Positions 31,045-39,880 of a DNA stretch of 64,000 nucleotides are shown here, in pieces. Source of the stretch: Sulfurisphaera ohwakuensis (GTDB lineage Archaea; Thermoproteota; Thermoprotei_A; Sulfolobales; Sulfolobaceae); the NCBI RefSeq assembly GCF_009729055.1, contig NZ_CP045484.1, positions 62,001-126,000 of the forward strand, given 5' to 3'. Positions within the stretch are counted from its first letter, which is position 1. Every line of letters starts with the position of its first letter. The position numbers and the translations under genes were made by a program. The notes under the pieces were generated by a model. That model saw only the letters and a list, made by a program, of their open reading frames with translations. It did not search any database and was not told where the DNA came from.

Positions 31045-32383
31045 TAAAAGAAAAAGAAGGGTTATAGGAATTAGTTATTATGAAGAAGGATTACCTCACG
31101 TAGAAGTAAATCTTAATGGGAAAAAAATTAATCTTGCAAACAATTTCTATAGAGAAACATCAAGAATTAGAATTCCTTTTAATATAGCATTATTTCATAG
31201 AAATCCTATTATAAGAAAACTTTCACCTAAATTATCTTTATTTCAAAAACTTCCAACAAAGTACTTTCCTTCCACGAGCAAAAGCATTGAAAAAATAACA
31301 GTAAAAAGAATCATTATAGGTGGTGGTACAGCTGGCATTACTGCATTGGATGATAAATCATTATTAATAACACATGAACTTATTGGGGACCTAGAATATG
31401 ATTATAGCCCGATACCAGAGATAGAGCGGGGAGATCTATTAGAGAAAATAAAGGAAAAAATTAAGAAATTTCACGACAGAATAATTATAGGTAAATTTCT
31501 TGGTAAATTTGATGAAGGATTACTATTCGAAACAAAAGATAAGTATTTGTTACTTACTGCTGAGGATATTATAATAAGTGTAGGAGGAAGAACGTTAAGA
31601 CCCATTTTTAACAGAAACTATATTGTAGGAATAGTTTCAAGAGAATTGTATTTAAGGAAATTAAAGAATAAATATAAAAATATTGTTGTATTAGGTTTTA
31701 CAAATTTGACAGCAAGAACTGCATTAAATGCTGAAAAAGCTATAATAATCTATCCTAGAGGAATTAAACCCTTATTTTCTAAGTTTTACAGAGAACAACT
31801 TGAAGAAAAAGGAATTGAGATAATTGAAGATAATATATCTGATATAAAAAATAAAAAAGATGTTATAGTAATTTCTACGTATAATGGTAATTTAGTAAAA
31901 GCTCAATTAGTAGTATTTTCTATAGTAAAACAACCAAGAATAGAGATAATAACTAATTTAGGAGTGGATTATAGATTCAATCACACATTACATATCTATC
32001 AACCAGCAGATAGTAGTAAAGTTATAGGTGGTGCATTGGGAATAATGGATGAGTATATAAGTTATTTAAGTGCAACAAACACTTTGGATTACAAAAAAGT
32101 AAGTATATATGAGCCAGGATTGTTCAATAATGATGTGATACAGAATAATTCTCCATACTTATATGGAGAAGGCGGAATTATATGTGAGTGTGAAGATATT
32201 GATTTAAACGATATAAATTTCGCTAAAAAATTAGGTTTCATTAGTGTCGAGGATATAAAAAGAATTACTGGATTAGGTACGGGCCATTGTCAAGGTAAAG
32301 TATGTAGTATAGTTGCTGGAAGTATTTTAAAAAGTCCTACTCTAATAACTTTCAGATCACCTATTTATCCGGTGAGCTTATGA
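31022..32383 (+). CDS. FAD/NAD-binding dehydrogenase subunit with BFD-like [2Fe-2S] domain
   Basis: 453 residues. The middle has a nucleotide-binding motif IIIGGGTAGITAL, and the C-terminus has CECED followed about 35 residues later by HCQGKVC, the four-Cys BFD-type iron-sulfur site. This layout matches the large subunit of HcnB, opine and hydroxyproline dehydrogenases and the sarcosine oxidase alpha core. The N-terminal 90 residues look like the reduced Fer2_4-like segment but show no Cys cluster. It overlaps the DAO-type partner by four bases. Confidence 0.75.
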   Translation: MEISTIISKRKRRVIGISYYEEGLPHVEVNLNGKKINLANNFYRETSRIRIPFNIALFHRNPIIRKLSPKLSLFQKLPTKYFPSTSKSIEKITVKRIIIGGGTAGITALDDKSLLITHELIGDLEYDYSPIPEIERGDLLEKIKEKIKKFHDRIIIGKFLGKFDEGLLFETKDKYLLLTAEDIIISVGGRTLRPIFNRNYIVGIVSRELYLRKLKNKYKNIVVLGFTNLTARTALNAEKAIIIYPRGIKPLFSKFYREQLEEKGIEIIEDNISDIKNKKDVIVISTYNGNLVKAQLVVFSIVKQPRIEIITNLGVDYRFNHTLHIYQPADSSKVIGGALGIMDEYISYLSATNTLDYKKVSIYEPGLFNNDVIQNNSPYLYGEGGIICECEDIDLNDINFAKKLGFISVEDIKRITGLGTGHCQGKVCSIVAGSILKSPTLITFRSPIYPVSL

Positions 32384-33483
32384 TAATAATAGTTGGAGCC
32401 GGAGCACATGGTCTTAGCTTAGCCTATCATTTAAAAAAGAAGGGTATTAAAGACGTACTAATAATCGAAATGAAAAGAATAGGATATGGTTCTAGTAGTA
32501 GAAATGCAAGTAGGTATCGTTATCATTTTTACAGTGAAGAGAATATTGACTATGCATTAAAGGCAATACCTTATCTTGTATCTCGAAGTAAAGAACTTTT
32601 CTTAAATTCTGTAACTTATAAAACAGGGTATTTGTGGATACTTAGAAGTGAAGAACAAATATCAATTTTCAAAAAACTAGACTCTTTATGGAAAAGTAAG
32701 AATATAGGAGGAAGATTTATTAATTGTAAAGAATTCGATTATCTTTCCGTTGAAGGAGTGTGCTATTATGCACCGCAAGATGGTGCATTTCATCATGATT
32801 ACATACTTTATAGTTATTATATTTCAGTAAAAGATTCGTATAAAATAGTTTTTGATAAAGTCAGTGAAATTGTAATAGGAAGTGGCAAAGTTAAAGGTAT
32901 AAAAACAGAATCTGGAAAATTCTTTGAAGCTGAGAAAGTTGTTTTAACAACTGGAGCCTGGAGCGGTGAACTACTACAAAAGATAAACATACAACCATAT
33001 ATTGAGCCAGAGAGAAAAGAAATCTTTATTACTGAGCCCATAAAATACTTTATTAAGCCGCTTATTATAGATAAAGATATATATTTTTCTCAGACATTAA
33101 AAGGAGAGATCATAGGAGGAACAGAAACTAAAACAGAAAGAGGATTTTTGCCATTTACTATCTCGATTAAAGAGATGAGTAAATTCTTACAAGGATTAAA
33201 ACAATTAGTAAAAAACATATCTGGTCTAGGTATTTTACGTGGATGGAGTGGATATTATGAGATGACACCCGATAATTCTCACATTATGGGATATGGGGAA
33301 GAATGGCCAGAACACTTATATATTGATGCTGGATATAGCGGACATGGCATGATGTTTGCTCCATATTCGGGTAAATTGATGGCTGATCTAATTGCTGATA
33401 ACAAAAAGGACCCATCATTTTCAATTTTTACACCAGATAGATTTGCAAAAAACAAATTACTAAAAGAAAATCTAGTAATATAG
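32380..33483 (+). CDS. FAD-dependent amino-acid oxidase/dehydrogenase subunit (DAO family)
   Basis: 367 residues. N-terminal Rossmann motif IIIVGAGAHGLSLAYHL, VVLTTGAWSGELL, and C-terminal YSGHGMMFAPYSGKLMADL are DAO-family signatures (glycine oxidase, sarcosine oxidase beta, HcnC). With the preceding gene it should form a heteromeric dye-linked dehydrogenase for a secondary or imino acid such as proline, hydroxyproline or sarcosine. The exact substrate is not readable. Confidence 0.8.
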   Translation: MIIIVGAGAHGLSLAYHLKKKGIKDVLIIEMKRIGYGSSSRNASRYRYHFYSEENIDYALKAIPYLVSRSKELFLNSVTYKTGYLWILRSEEQISIFKKLDSLWKSKNIGGRFINCKEFDYLSVEGVCYYAPQDGAFHHDYILYSYYISVKDSYKIVFDKVSEIVIGSGKVKGIKTESGKFFEAEKVVLTTGAWSGELLQKINIQPYIEPERKEIFITEPIKYFIKPLIIDKDIYFSQTLKGEIIGGTETKTERGFLPFTISIKEMSKFLQGLKQLVKNISGLGILRGWSGYYEMTPDNSHIMGYGEEWPEHLYIDAGYSGHGMMFAPYSGKLMADLIADNKKDPSFSIFTPDRFAKNKLLKENLVI

Positions 33484-33490
33484 ACTTCAT

Positions 33491-34477
33491 TTATAACCTA
33501 GGTAATATAATAAAATCCTTTTTAGGAATATTTTTCCTTGCATATTCTACCAGATCTTTAGCATATTTACTTCTACTTCCATCAACTACAATAATGTCCG
33601 AAGTGGTATTTTCAATATAATATATTGTATCCTGGAAATCAGCATGGCTACTTAGACCTATAATAAAGGATTTTTGATCAACTCTTCTTATAAAGTCCTT
33701 TATTATCCAGCCATCTAGAAGAAAATTCGTAGCTGCATTATCCCTATTTTTAAATTCCGTAGCATGTTTAAAGCTTATGTACCAGCCGTCTTTCATTATT
33801 TCCTTGCCTTCTTTACTCTTTTCATCAAATACATCATTTATCTTTATACCATGTTTTATTGCAACATTTGTAAGATCTTTTACCTTCCCAGCTACAATAA
33901 AAGGAGCGTCTACATCATATTGTCTTAAAATCTTCATAGCTTCTTGAAGCTTACCATAATAACCAAATATTCTAACTGGACCTTGGATCAAAGCATCACG
34001 AATATAATCAGAAAACAATATCTCAGCTTCATGCTTATAAGGCCTTTTATGGGCTGGATTACCATAAGTTGCATCAATAATTAGAACATCTGGATTTAAT
34101 ATAGGCGTACCTTTTCCTGGATTCTTAAAATCTCCAGTATATGCTAATTCAACATTATCACTCTTTACAACCACTTGAGATGCACCCATTATATGATCAG
34201 CTTTTTCAAGCTTAATTTTCTCATCCAATACATCTAGTGTAATACCATAATCTAGTTCTATTCTTTTATGCTTAGGAATAGTATAACCTAACACTGATGC
34301 AGCATCCAAAGTTATAGGAGTAGCTATAACACTAGAACATTCTTTTATACTTTTATCTAGTTCTAATAGGTGATCGGAATGAAAATGAGTTATAACCCTA
34401 AATAACCTTCTGTAATGCCCATCGATAGTAAAATTGTTGCCTAATAAAATTGCACCATTATCTAGTATATCAAACAC
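33491..34477 (-). CDS. Metallo-beta-lactamase nuclease (SNM1/beta-CASP-like)
   Basis: 328 residues. Metal motif ITHFHSDHLLELD near residue 30 and later Asp/His residues (AYTGDFKNPG, DATYG, SSHADFQDT). This is the SNM1-like group related to mRNA 3'-processing factors and to the exonuclease partner of bacterial LigD. It is next to the DNA ligase gene on the same strand (49 bases apart), which favours a DNA-repair role. Direct nuclease activity is inferred. Confidence 0.75.
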   Translation of the reverse strand: MFDILDNGAILLGNNFTIDGHYRRLFRVITHFHSDHLLELDKSIKECSSVIATPITLDAASVLGYTIPKHKRIELDYGITLDVLDEKIKLEKADHIMGASQVVVKSDNVELAYTGDFKNPGKGTPILNPDVLIIDATYGNPAHKRPYKHEAEILFSDYIRDALIQGPVRIFGYYGKLQEAMKILRQYDVDAPFIVAGKVKDLTNVAIKHGIKINDVFDEKSKEGKEIMKDGWYISFKHATEFKNRDNAATNFLLDGWIIKDFIRRVDQKSFIIGLSSHADFQDTIYYIENTTSDIIVVDGSRSKYAKDLVEYARKNIPKKDFIILPRL

Positions 34478-34525
34478 TATCTATTTTAGGAAAAAGAAGT
34501 ATTTGAAGTTTAGTTTTATAATTCC

Positions 34526-36328
34526 TTATGCTTCATCAGTGTGCTGTTCTTCTTCCTTCTTTCTCAATTTCATTTTATACATTTCGTAAATTTCTTTAGG
34601 AGTTGTAGCATCTTCTATGCTTTTATCATCCCTCCATCTTATAAATCTAGGAAATCTTACTGATAATCCTGCACCTTTAGACACCATATCTTTACAGCAC
34701 GTGTGTTCTGGAGATAGTGTTATTTCTGCACCTATAATTTCAGCAACATATTTAGGTTCAACCCATATATCAGGTTCTAATTGTGAATCAACTCTTGGAT
34801 CTTTTTTATCTAACTTAATCTCCATTAATTTCTTTTGCAATTCATCTAATTCAGCATCACTAAAGCCAGATGCTACTTTACATACAGTTTTAAATGTATC
34901 TGTCTCTGGGTCATATGCAGCCATTAATAATGAACTCAATTTACCTCCTCTTTTTCCTCTTCCATAAAATGCTCCTACTACTACTAGATCAACGCTGTCA
35001 GCCATCTCGCTTTGATAATCTCTCTTCAGTTTAATCCATAAGAAACCTCTAGAACCTGCCTGATATATAGAATCTTTAGCAACCGATTTCACCATTACAC
35101 CTTCTGCTCCATTGCTTATAGCATCATAAAAGAATTCCATCAGTTTATCTACATTATTTGTATAAATATGATGAGCTATATGTAATTTATCATTTGGTTT
35201 AATAACTTCTTCTAGTTTCTTCCTTCTTTCTGGCAAAGGCTTCATGGTATAATCTGCATCTTCATAAAGCATTAAATCAAAAAGATAAACGTTTACTGGA
35301 TATTCCTTTATAGCTTCATTTATATCATTCTTTCTTTTCCTATGCATTAACTCTTGAAATGGTCTAATCTCATTACTTTCTGGGTCTACAGCTACTATCT
35401 CTCCTTCGATTATAACTTCATTAGCGTTTATGTATTCTCTTACATATTCCACAACATCAGGATACATTCTAGTAATATTCTCCAATCTTCTAGAGAATAT
35501 ATATACTTCTTTATCCTTTTTATGTATTTGTGCACGTTCCCCATCATATTTGTAATCTACTAAAGCTTCACCGCCTACTTTAGCTAAAATCTCTGCAGGA
35601 TCACTCATTCTTTCGGCTAACATAGGCCTTATAGGAATTCCTACTTGAGGTTTAATGTCCTTTAAAGCTTCTACGCCTTGTTGCGCAATAATTTTTGCAA
35701 TATTACCTAGATCCGCTCTTAAATTATATGCTCTTTCTATTAATGGTCTAAATGAAGTACTCCCGGTAAATGCTGTTGATAGTGCATCCATTATTGTGGC
35801 ATCACCGATTCCAACTCTTAATCTTCCATCTACGAACCTAACTATGTATTTTGCTTCTAAAGGAGAAGCCTTCTTTAGTAACCCAGCTAAAGATCTAATT
35901 TTAATATCTCTACTACCCTCACCTGAAGCCAACGCTATTTTAGTCAAAGACTCATAAGTTTCTTCAACGGTTAAACCTTCATTTGATTGAGCACCTAAGA
36001 AGCTTAAAATTGAGGCAGACTGAGGAGTTTTCTTAAGTCTCATCGCAACTTCTCCTAAGTCACCAACAACTTTCAATTGCTCTTCTACTACTTCCTCTTT
36101 GACATTCACAGCAATCGAAATTGCTTTAATAAGTAATTTTTCACCAACTCCTAACTCTGGATAGCCTAAAAAGTCTGGCCACAATTTACCCTGAATTAAA
36201 TAAACTACCTTATCAATGACATTTTTATCAGCCTTTTTAAACAGATCAGTTAGTAATGCGGTAAGTTGAAGCCTTGAAGATATCTTCTCAAGTTTATCAA
36301 AGTACTCAGCTATGAGTTTAAACTCCAT
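34526..36328 (-). CDS. lig: ATP-dependent DNA ligase
   Basis: 600 residues, standard archaeal ligase I. An N-terminal DNA-binding domain (about 1-215) precedes the adenylation motif [12 protein letters not shown] with the nucleophilic Lys; motifs [19 protein letters not shown] and [10 protein letters not shown] follow, then an OB domain. It seals nicks during replication and repair. A small C-terminal extension is charged ([11 protein letters not shown]). It is divergent from the C/D sRNA and dcd. Confidence 0.96.
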   Translation of the reverse strand: MEFKLIAEYFDKLEKISSRLQLTALLTDLFKKADKNVIDKVVYLIQGKLWPDFLGYPELGVGEKLLIKAISIAVNVKEEVVEEQLKVVGDLGEVAMRLKKTPQSASILSFLGAQSNEGLTVEETYESLTKIALASGEGSRDIKIRSLAGLLKKASPLEAKYIVRFVDGRLRVGIGDATIMDALSTAFTGSTSFRPLIERAYNLRADLGNIAKIIAQQGVEALKDIKPQVGIPIRPMLAERMSDPAEILAKVGGEALVDYKYDGERAQIHKKDKEVYIFSRRLENITRMYPDVVEYVREYINANEVIIEGEIVAVDPESNEIRPFQELMHRKRKNDINEAIKEYPVNVYLFDLMLYEDADYTMKPLPERRKKLEEVIKPNDKLHIAHHIYTNNVDKLMEFFYDAISNGAEGVMVKSVAKDSIYQAGSRGFLWIKLKRDYQSEMADSVDLVVVGAFYGRGKRGGKLSSLLMAAYDPETDTFKTVCKVASGFSDAELDELQKKLMEIKLDKKDPRVDSQLEPDIWVEPKYVAEIIGAEITLSPEHTCCKDMVSKGAGLSVRFPRFIRWRDDKSIEDATTPKEIYEMYKMKLRKKEEEQHTDEA

Positions 36329-36354
36329 ACTTTAAAATATTTTAGCTTAACTTT

Positions 36355-36366
36355 TATATTTATAGC
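36355..36366 (+). promoter_or_regulatory. TATA box for the C/D box sRNA
   Basis: The sequence TATATTTATAG lies about 25 bases before the sRNA C box, the spacing of a crenarchaeal promoter. It is clear of the divergent ligase start (36328) and could in principle also overlap that gene's upstream region. Confidence 0.5.
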
Positions 36367-36379
36367 TTTGACGATATAA

Positions 36380-36437
36380 TACAGTGATGAAAACCCGGCA
36401 TTTCAGATAGATGAAGACTCAGAGTTACTCTGACTTT
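36380..36437 (+). ncRNA. C/D box sRNA (2'-O-methylation guide)
   Basis: All four boxes are in order: C box GTGATGA (36384-36390), 13-base guide, D' box CAGA (36404-36407), C' box GATGAAG (36410-36416), 13-base guide, D box CTGA (36430-36433). Total about 55 nt, typical for Sulfolobus. With L7Ae, Nop5 and fibrillarin it would guide methylation at the base paired to the fifth guide position: a G with the D' guide and an A with the D guide. The targets in rRNA or tRNA were not searched. It has its own TATA box and no open reading frame. Confidence 0.82.
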
Positions 36438-36440
36438 TGC

Positions 36441-36450
36441 TTTATAAATA
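36441..36450 (+). promoter_or_regulatory. TATA box of dcd
   Basis: TTTATAAATA is centred about 31 bases before the dcd ATG at 36477, giving a near-leaderless transcript. It shows that the in-frame upstream ATG at 36411, which lies inside the sRNA, is not the true dcd start. Confidence 0.6.
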
Positions 36451-36476
36451 TAATCCGTCAAAATATAATATACATA

Positions 36477-37028
36477 ATGATTCTCGGTGATCGTGATTTA
36501 AAATATTATCTAGAGAAAGGATGGATAAAAATAGACCCACTAAGAGAAGATACCGTTAGGGAAAACGGAGTTGACCTTAGAGTTGGAGGAGAAATTGCTA
36601 GATTTATAAAAACGGATAAAGTATTTGATCCAGATAATCCCGATCCTGCATTTTTCAAAATCGAAAAAATTGAGGAGTTTATTATTCAACCATATGAACA
36701 TGTACTTTTAACCACAGAAGAATATATTGAACTTCCAAATGATGTTATGGCTTTTGTTAACCTTCGCTCATCCTTTGCGCGACTAGGCTTGTTTATTCCA
36801 CCTACTATAGTAGATGCTGGATTTAAAGGACAAATAACAATTGAGGTTGTAGGTTCATCGTTTCCCGTATTATTAAGGAGAGGGACACGTTTCATACACT
36901 TAATATTTGCAAGAACATTATCACCCGTAGAACACCCGTATCAAGGAAAATATCAAGGCCAAAAAGGCGTTACTTTACCGAAATTTAGAACAGAGGCTTC
37001 CAAGTTTTTGCCTCTCCATCAAAAATAA
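36477..37028 (+). CDS. dcd: dCTP deaminase
   Basis: 183 residues from the ATG at 36477, where the family begins [15 protein letters not shown]. Motifs: [17 protein letters not shown], and the trimer/nucleotide block [21 protein letters not shown]. It converts dCTP to dUTP for thymidylate synthesis, and belongs to the dCTP deaminase/dUTPase superfamily. Its 3' end overlaps a convergent coding region by 44 bases. Confidence 0.93.
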   Translation: MILGDRDLKYYLEKGWIKIDPLREDTVRENGVDLRVGGEIARFIKTDKVFDPDNPDPAFFKIEKIEEFIIQPYEHVLLTTEEYIELPNDVMAFVNLRSSFARLGLFIPPTIVDAGFKGQITIEVVGSSFPVLLRRGTRFIHLIFARTLSPVEHPYQGKYQGQKGVTLPKFRTEASKFLPLHQK

Positions 37029-37680
37029 TTAGACCTTCACTAACTAACCTTTTGAAAAGTTTAGCCTCTTTTGGATCTAATTTAGATTCAGCTTCTGCAG
37101 GATCTGGACTTTTTATTTCCTTTAATTTATCTATAAATTTATCAAAAAATTCCTGAGATAACGCAATTCTCTCCTTCTCAGTATATATTATTCTTGCCCC
37201 TTCCCTTTCTAGCTTAGAAAAATATGCATCAGCGTTTTTTAACTTCAATTCGGATTCAAAGACTACTCCTTGCTCATTAAGAATATCAATAGCAGTCTTT
37301 TTTTCCCCCTCTTTTTTCGTAGACTCAAAAGATTTTCTCTGTGAAGGTTGAGGTAGTCTCTCTTCCTTAGTTATGGGTTTACTTTCTATTTTTGATTCCA
37401 ATTCATCTATTCTTTCTACAATTTCAGCTATTCTTTTTTTTAGATCTTCAAATTGTGACGTAAAAGGATTTATAAGATCTTGGACTTTTCTCTCTAACCT
37501 TGAAGTAATTTGTGAAACTAAATCATTAACATTCTGAGGTAAACTGTATGCCTCTGATGAATGAGGAGAAAATAAAATAGCTTTTATATAATCTGTCATT
37601 AACACATAGCCTTCTTTCCTTGCTTTTTCCTCTAGTTCTTTGTACTCCTCATCAGTTAACTTAATATAAATAATCTTCAT
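36985..37680 (-). CDS. Ribbon-helix-helix plus coiled-coil DNA-binding protein
   Basis: 231 residues from ATG at 37678-37680 (GTG at 37686 also possible). Residues 1-40 look like a ribbon-helix-helix: [20 protein letters not shown] followed by a second helix. A heptad-rich coiled coil spans about 60-105 ([20 protein letters not shown] onward), then a Lys/Ser linker, then a C-terminal alpha-rich domain. The layout suggests a dimeric chromatin or repressor-like protein; function unknown. A T-rich TATA-like box lies about 28 bases upstream. Confidence 0.65.
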   Translation of the reverse strand: MKIIYIKLTDEEYKELEEKARKEGYVLMTDYIKAILFSPHSSEAYSLPQNVNDLVSQITSRLERKVQDLINPFTSQFEDLKKRIAEIVERIDELESKIESKPITKEERLPQPSQRKSFESTKKEGEKKTAIDILNEQGVVFESELKLKNADAYFSKLEREGARIIYTEKERIALSQEFFDKFIDKLKEIKSPDPAEAESKLDPKEAKLFKRLVSEGLIIFDGEAKTWKPLF

Positions 37681-37722
37681 TAACACATAATTAGAAATAA
37701 TACGATAAAAAATTAGCCTATA

Positions 37723-38424
37723 TTACAACTTTTGTTTCTCCAATAGTGAATTAATGAAGTTTTCTTCGTAAGGAACACCAATAAATTCAACAGACTCATT
37801 TATAGCTACAGTAGGTACACTCATTACTTGATATTTTTCAGCAATATCTTGGTTCTCATAGGCTTCAACTACATCAGATTCAACATTACACTTTCCAGCT
37901 TTGCATGCTTCATAAGCAACCATATGAGCCATTAATGCAGCATATGGACAATATGGACATGACGGAGTAACCACAGTCTCGATTTTCACATATCCGTTTA
38001 ATTTATTTTTAATCGCATTTATTGTTTCTGCACTTAGTCCACTTTCTCCAAGGGATAGTCTCACTACTGTTTCTACTAGAGCTCTTATTTCTTCTCCTAA
38101 AGGTGCTCCAGTCCATCTTAGGTAACCTTTCATAAAGGCAACTGTGGGAACTCTCTCTACACGAAATTCTTTAAATATCTCAGTAGAATTAGGATCAGCC
38201 CTATCAATAACATGTACAACAGCTAAACTTTTTCCTTCAGAGTCCTTAGGGGCAGCATCACTCATAAATTGTAGAAACCTTTTTGTTACCTCACAATAAT
38301 GACAGTGAGGATCATTAGAATCTATGAAAACATATATATCTACTGGATTCTTCATATCTTTAAGTGCATCAACAAGGGCTTGTTTTACTTCATCTGTAAA
38401 GAGTTCCGCGAATTCTTCTTCCAT
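37723..38424 (-). CDS. pdo: Protein disulfide oxidoreductase with two thioredoxin folds
   Basis: 233 residues. Two thioredoxin-like units, each with a CxxC: PHCHYCEV in the first and PSCPYCPY in the second, and a cis-Pro loop (RVPTVAF, SVPTVAI) after each. This is the PDO of hyperthermophiles, which forms the many disulfides in their cytoplasmic proteins. No signal peptide. It stands as a single gene with an upstream A/T-rich promoter. Confidence 0.94.
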   Translation of the reverse strand: MEEEFAELFTDEVKQALVDALKDMKNPVDIYVFIDSNDPHCHYCEVTKRFLQFMSDAAPKDSEGKSLAVVHVIDRADPNSTEIFKEFRVERVPTVAFMKGYLRWTGAPLGEEIRALVETVVRLSLGESGLSAETINAIKNKLNGYVKIETVVTPSCPYCPYAALMAHMVAYEACKAGKCNVESDVVEAYENQDIAEKYQVMSVPTVAINESVEFIGVPYEENFINSLLEKQKL

Positions 38425-38474
38425 GCTTTCACGCTAATAATGATAATTAACACGGTTAAATAAAAATGTATCTA

Positions 38475-39167
38475 TCATAATAAAGATATCTCTTCTTTCT
38501 TACATTTAACTTCACTAGGTTTAATAATTAAGATTTTCTCAGATTTTGGTTTTTCTTCTCTAAATATTATACCTTGAAATTTCTTTATTTTAACTTTATT
38601 ATTTAACCAACAATCGGGCTCAAGGCCAGCTTTAATACAGGTCTCGGCTAAAAAAGTCTCCTCATCCCAACAATATTCCATTGGAACCTGAGGTAATAAA
38701 AGACCGCTATAAAGAATACCATATTCAACTATTAACCCATCTTCCCCCACCTTAATCTTCTTGGGCAATTCCCATCTATTTTTAACATCAATTTCTTGGG
38801 GCTTTGTTAGTACTGTAACTTCGATAATAATATTGTCAAATTCTCCTTTAGAAAGAGGAGGAAATCTAGGATCAGAAAAAGCTGCAGCAATAGCAGCTTT
38901 TGAAACTATTTCTTTAAGAGGAGCTACAGCTTCTACATAACCTATACATCCCCTCAATGAAGTAGAATTACCATAATATGTCTCAAGTGTAACAAATGCA
39001 AGACCTTTTTTATTAAGTATAGGATCATTAAGGGAAGACAAATAATCTTCTAAATTAATCTTTAATATACCTAATCTATTTGCGATAGAATCTCTAGCTA
39101 TTTTAATAAGGACCTTACCTAAATTCTCATTTAATTCATTAACTGCTACTAATTGCTCTTGACTCAT
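38475..39167 (-). CDS. AMMECR1-domain protein
   Basis: 230 residues. The AMMECR1 core is visible in [26 protein letters not shown] (conserved LRGCIG), ISVL-like [11 protein letters not shown] and the [19 protein letters not shown] block. It is widespread in archaea and eukaryotes; the biochemical role is unknown, with a possible link to radical-SAM MEMO partners. It overlaps the upstream Mut7-C gene by 29 bases, indicating one transcript. Confidence 0.9.
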   Translation of the reverse strand: MSQEQLVAVNELNENLGKVLIKIARDSIANRLGILKINLEDYLSSLNDPILNKKGLAFVTLETYYGNSTSLRGCIGYVEAVAPLKEIVSKAAIAAAFSDPRFPPLSKGEFDNIIIEVTVLTKPQEIDVKNRWELPKKIKVGEDGLIVEYGILYSGLLLPQVPMEYCWDEETFLAETCIKAGLEPDCWLNNKVKIKKFQGIIFREEKPKSEKILIIKPSEVKCKKEEISLL

Positions 39168-39606
39168 TATTTTTTATTTTGCTCCTTGCCTTAATAAGGG
39201 TATTCTCTATAGTTCTCCAATGAGAACCTTTCCAATATTCTTTTCCACATTTAGTACACTTCCACTTATTATCGTCTATTTTTTCCAACACACCATTACA
39301 TTCTGTGCATCTACTAAAATTAGGATCAGCATTTAGATCAATTTTGTATTTTTTTGAAAGTTTAGCTAATATATCAATTAGATCTTCTGATGAATAAACA
39401 AAAAAGCATTCTAAGTTTTTCTTTCTTGCCCTAATACATAATCCTCTATCCCTAGTTATTATAACTCTCTTAGTTTCTTCTGCTATTTTTAATATTTTCC
39501 AATCTTCGTAATTGTTACTATAGAGAGTATCATATCCTAAAATTCTTAGCCATCTAGCAAGTTTACCTAACATAGCATCAACAATGAACTTTTGTGATTG
39601 CATCAA
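39139..39606 (-). CDS. Mut7-C PIN-like RNase domain with zinc ribbon
   Basis: 155 residues. [21 protein letters not shown] and [14 protein letters not shown] match Mut7-C, a PIN-like fold with conserved Asp residues. The C-terminus has a four-Cys zinc ribbon (CTECNG and [11 protein letters not shown]). This two-part layout is a standard archaeal form thought to act on RNA. It is cotranscribed with the AMMECR1 gene and the small membrane protein (four-base overlap). Confidence 0.88.
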   Translation of the reverse strand: MMQSQKFIVDAMLGKLARWLRILGYDTLYSNNYEDWKILKIAEETKRVIITRDRGLCIRARKKNLECFFVYSSEDLIDILAKLSKKYKIDLNADPNFSRCTECNGVLEKIDDNKWKCTKCGKEYWKGSHWRTIENTLIKARSKIKNNESRAISSS

Positions 39607-39851
39607 ACATTATATAGTATTAAAAATATTAAAATCCAAGCTGAAAAAAGAATTAATACACCTCTACCATATATGTCCCATTTACCAAAATGGTCAAATT
39701 TATAAATAAAGAATAAAAATATCGAAACAATGTAAGCTATCAGAGGCATTAAAAATGCTATAATTTCGTTATTTAAAAAAAGGAAAGATAGAACACCTGC
39801 GATAACTCCAATTATACCCCTAATAATAACTATTTTATCTTCCTTTTGCAC
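39603..39851 (-). CDS. Small membrane protein with three helices
   Basis: 82 residues. Hydrophobic spans at about 8-26, 28-49 and 60-80. The first ten residues are charged (MQKEDKIVII). It is first in a three-gene overlapping set with Mut7-C and AMMECR1, divergent from rqcH. No family recognised. Confidence 0.6.
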   Translation of the reverse strand: MQKEDKIVIIRGIIGVIAGVLSFLFLNNEIIAFLMPLIAYIVSIFLFFIYKFDHFGKWDIYGRGVLILFSAWILIFLILYNV

Positions 39852-39880
39852 AAGTAGATATTCAGTAAGGGGTTAATAAA

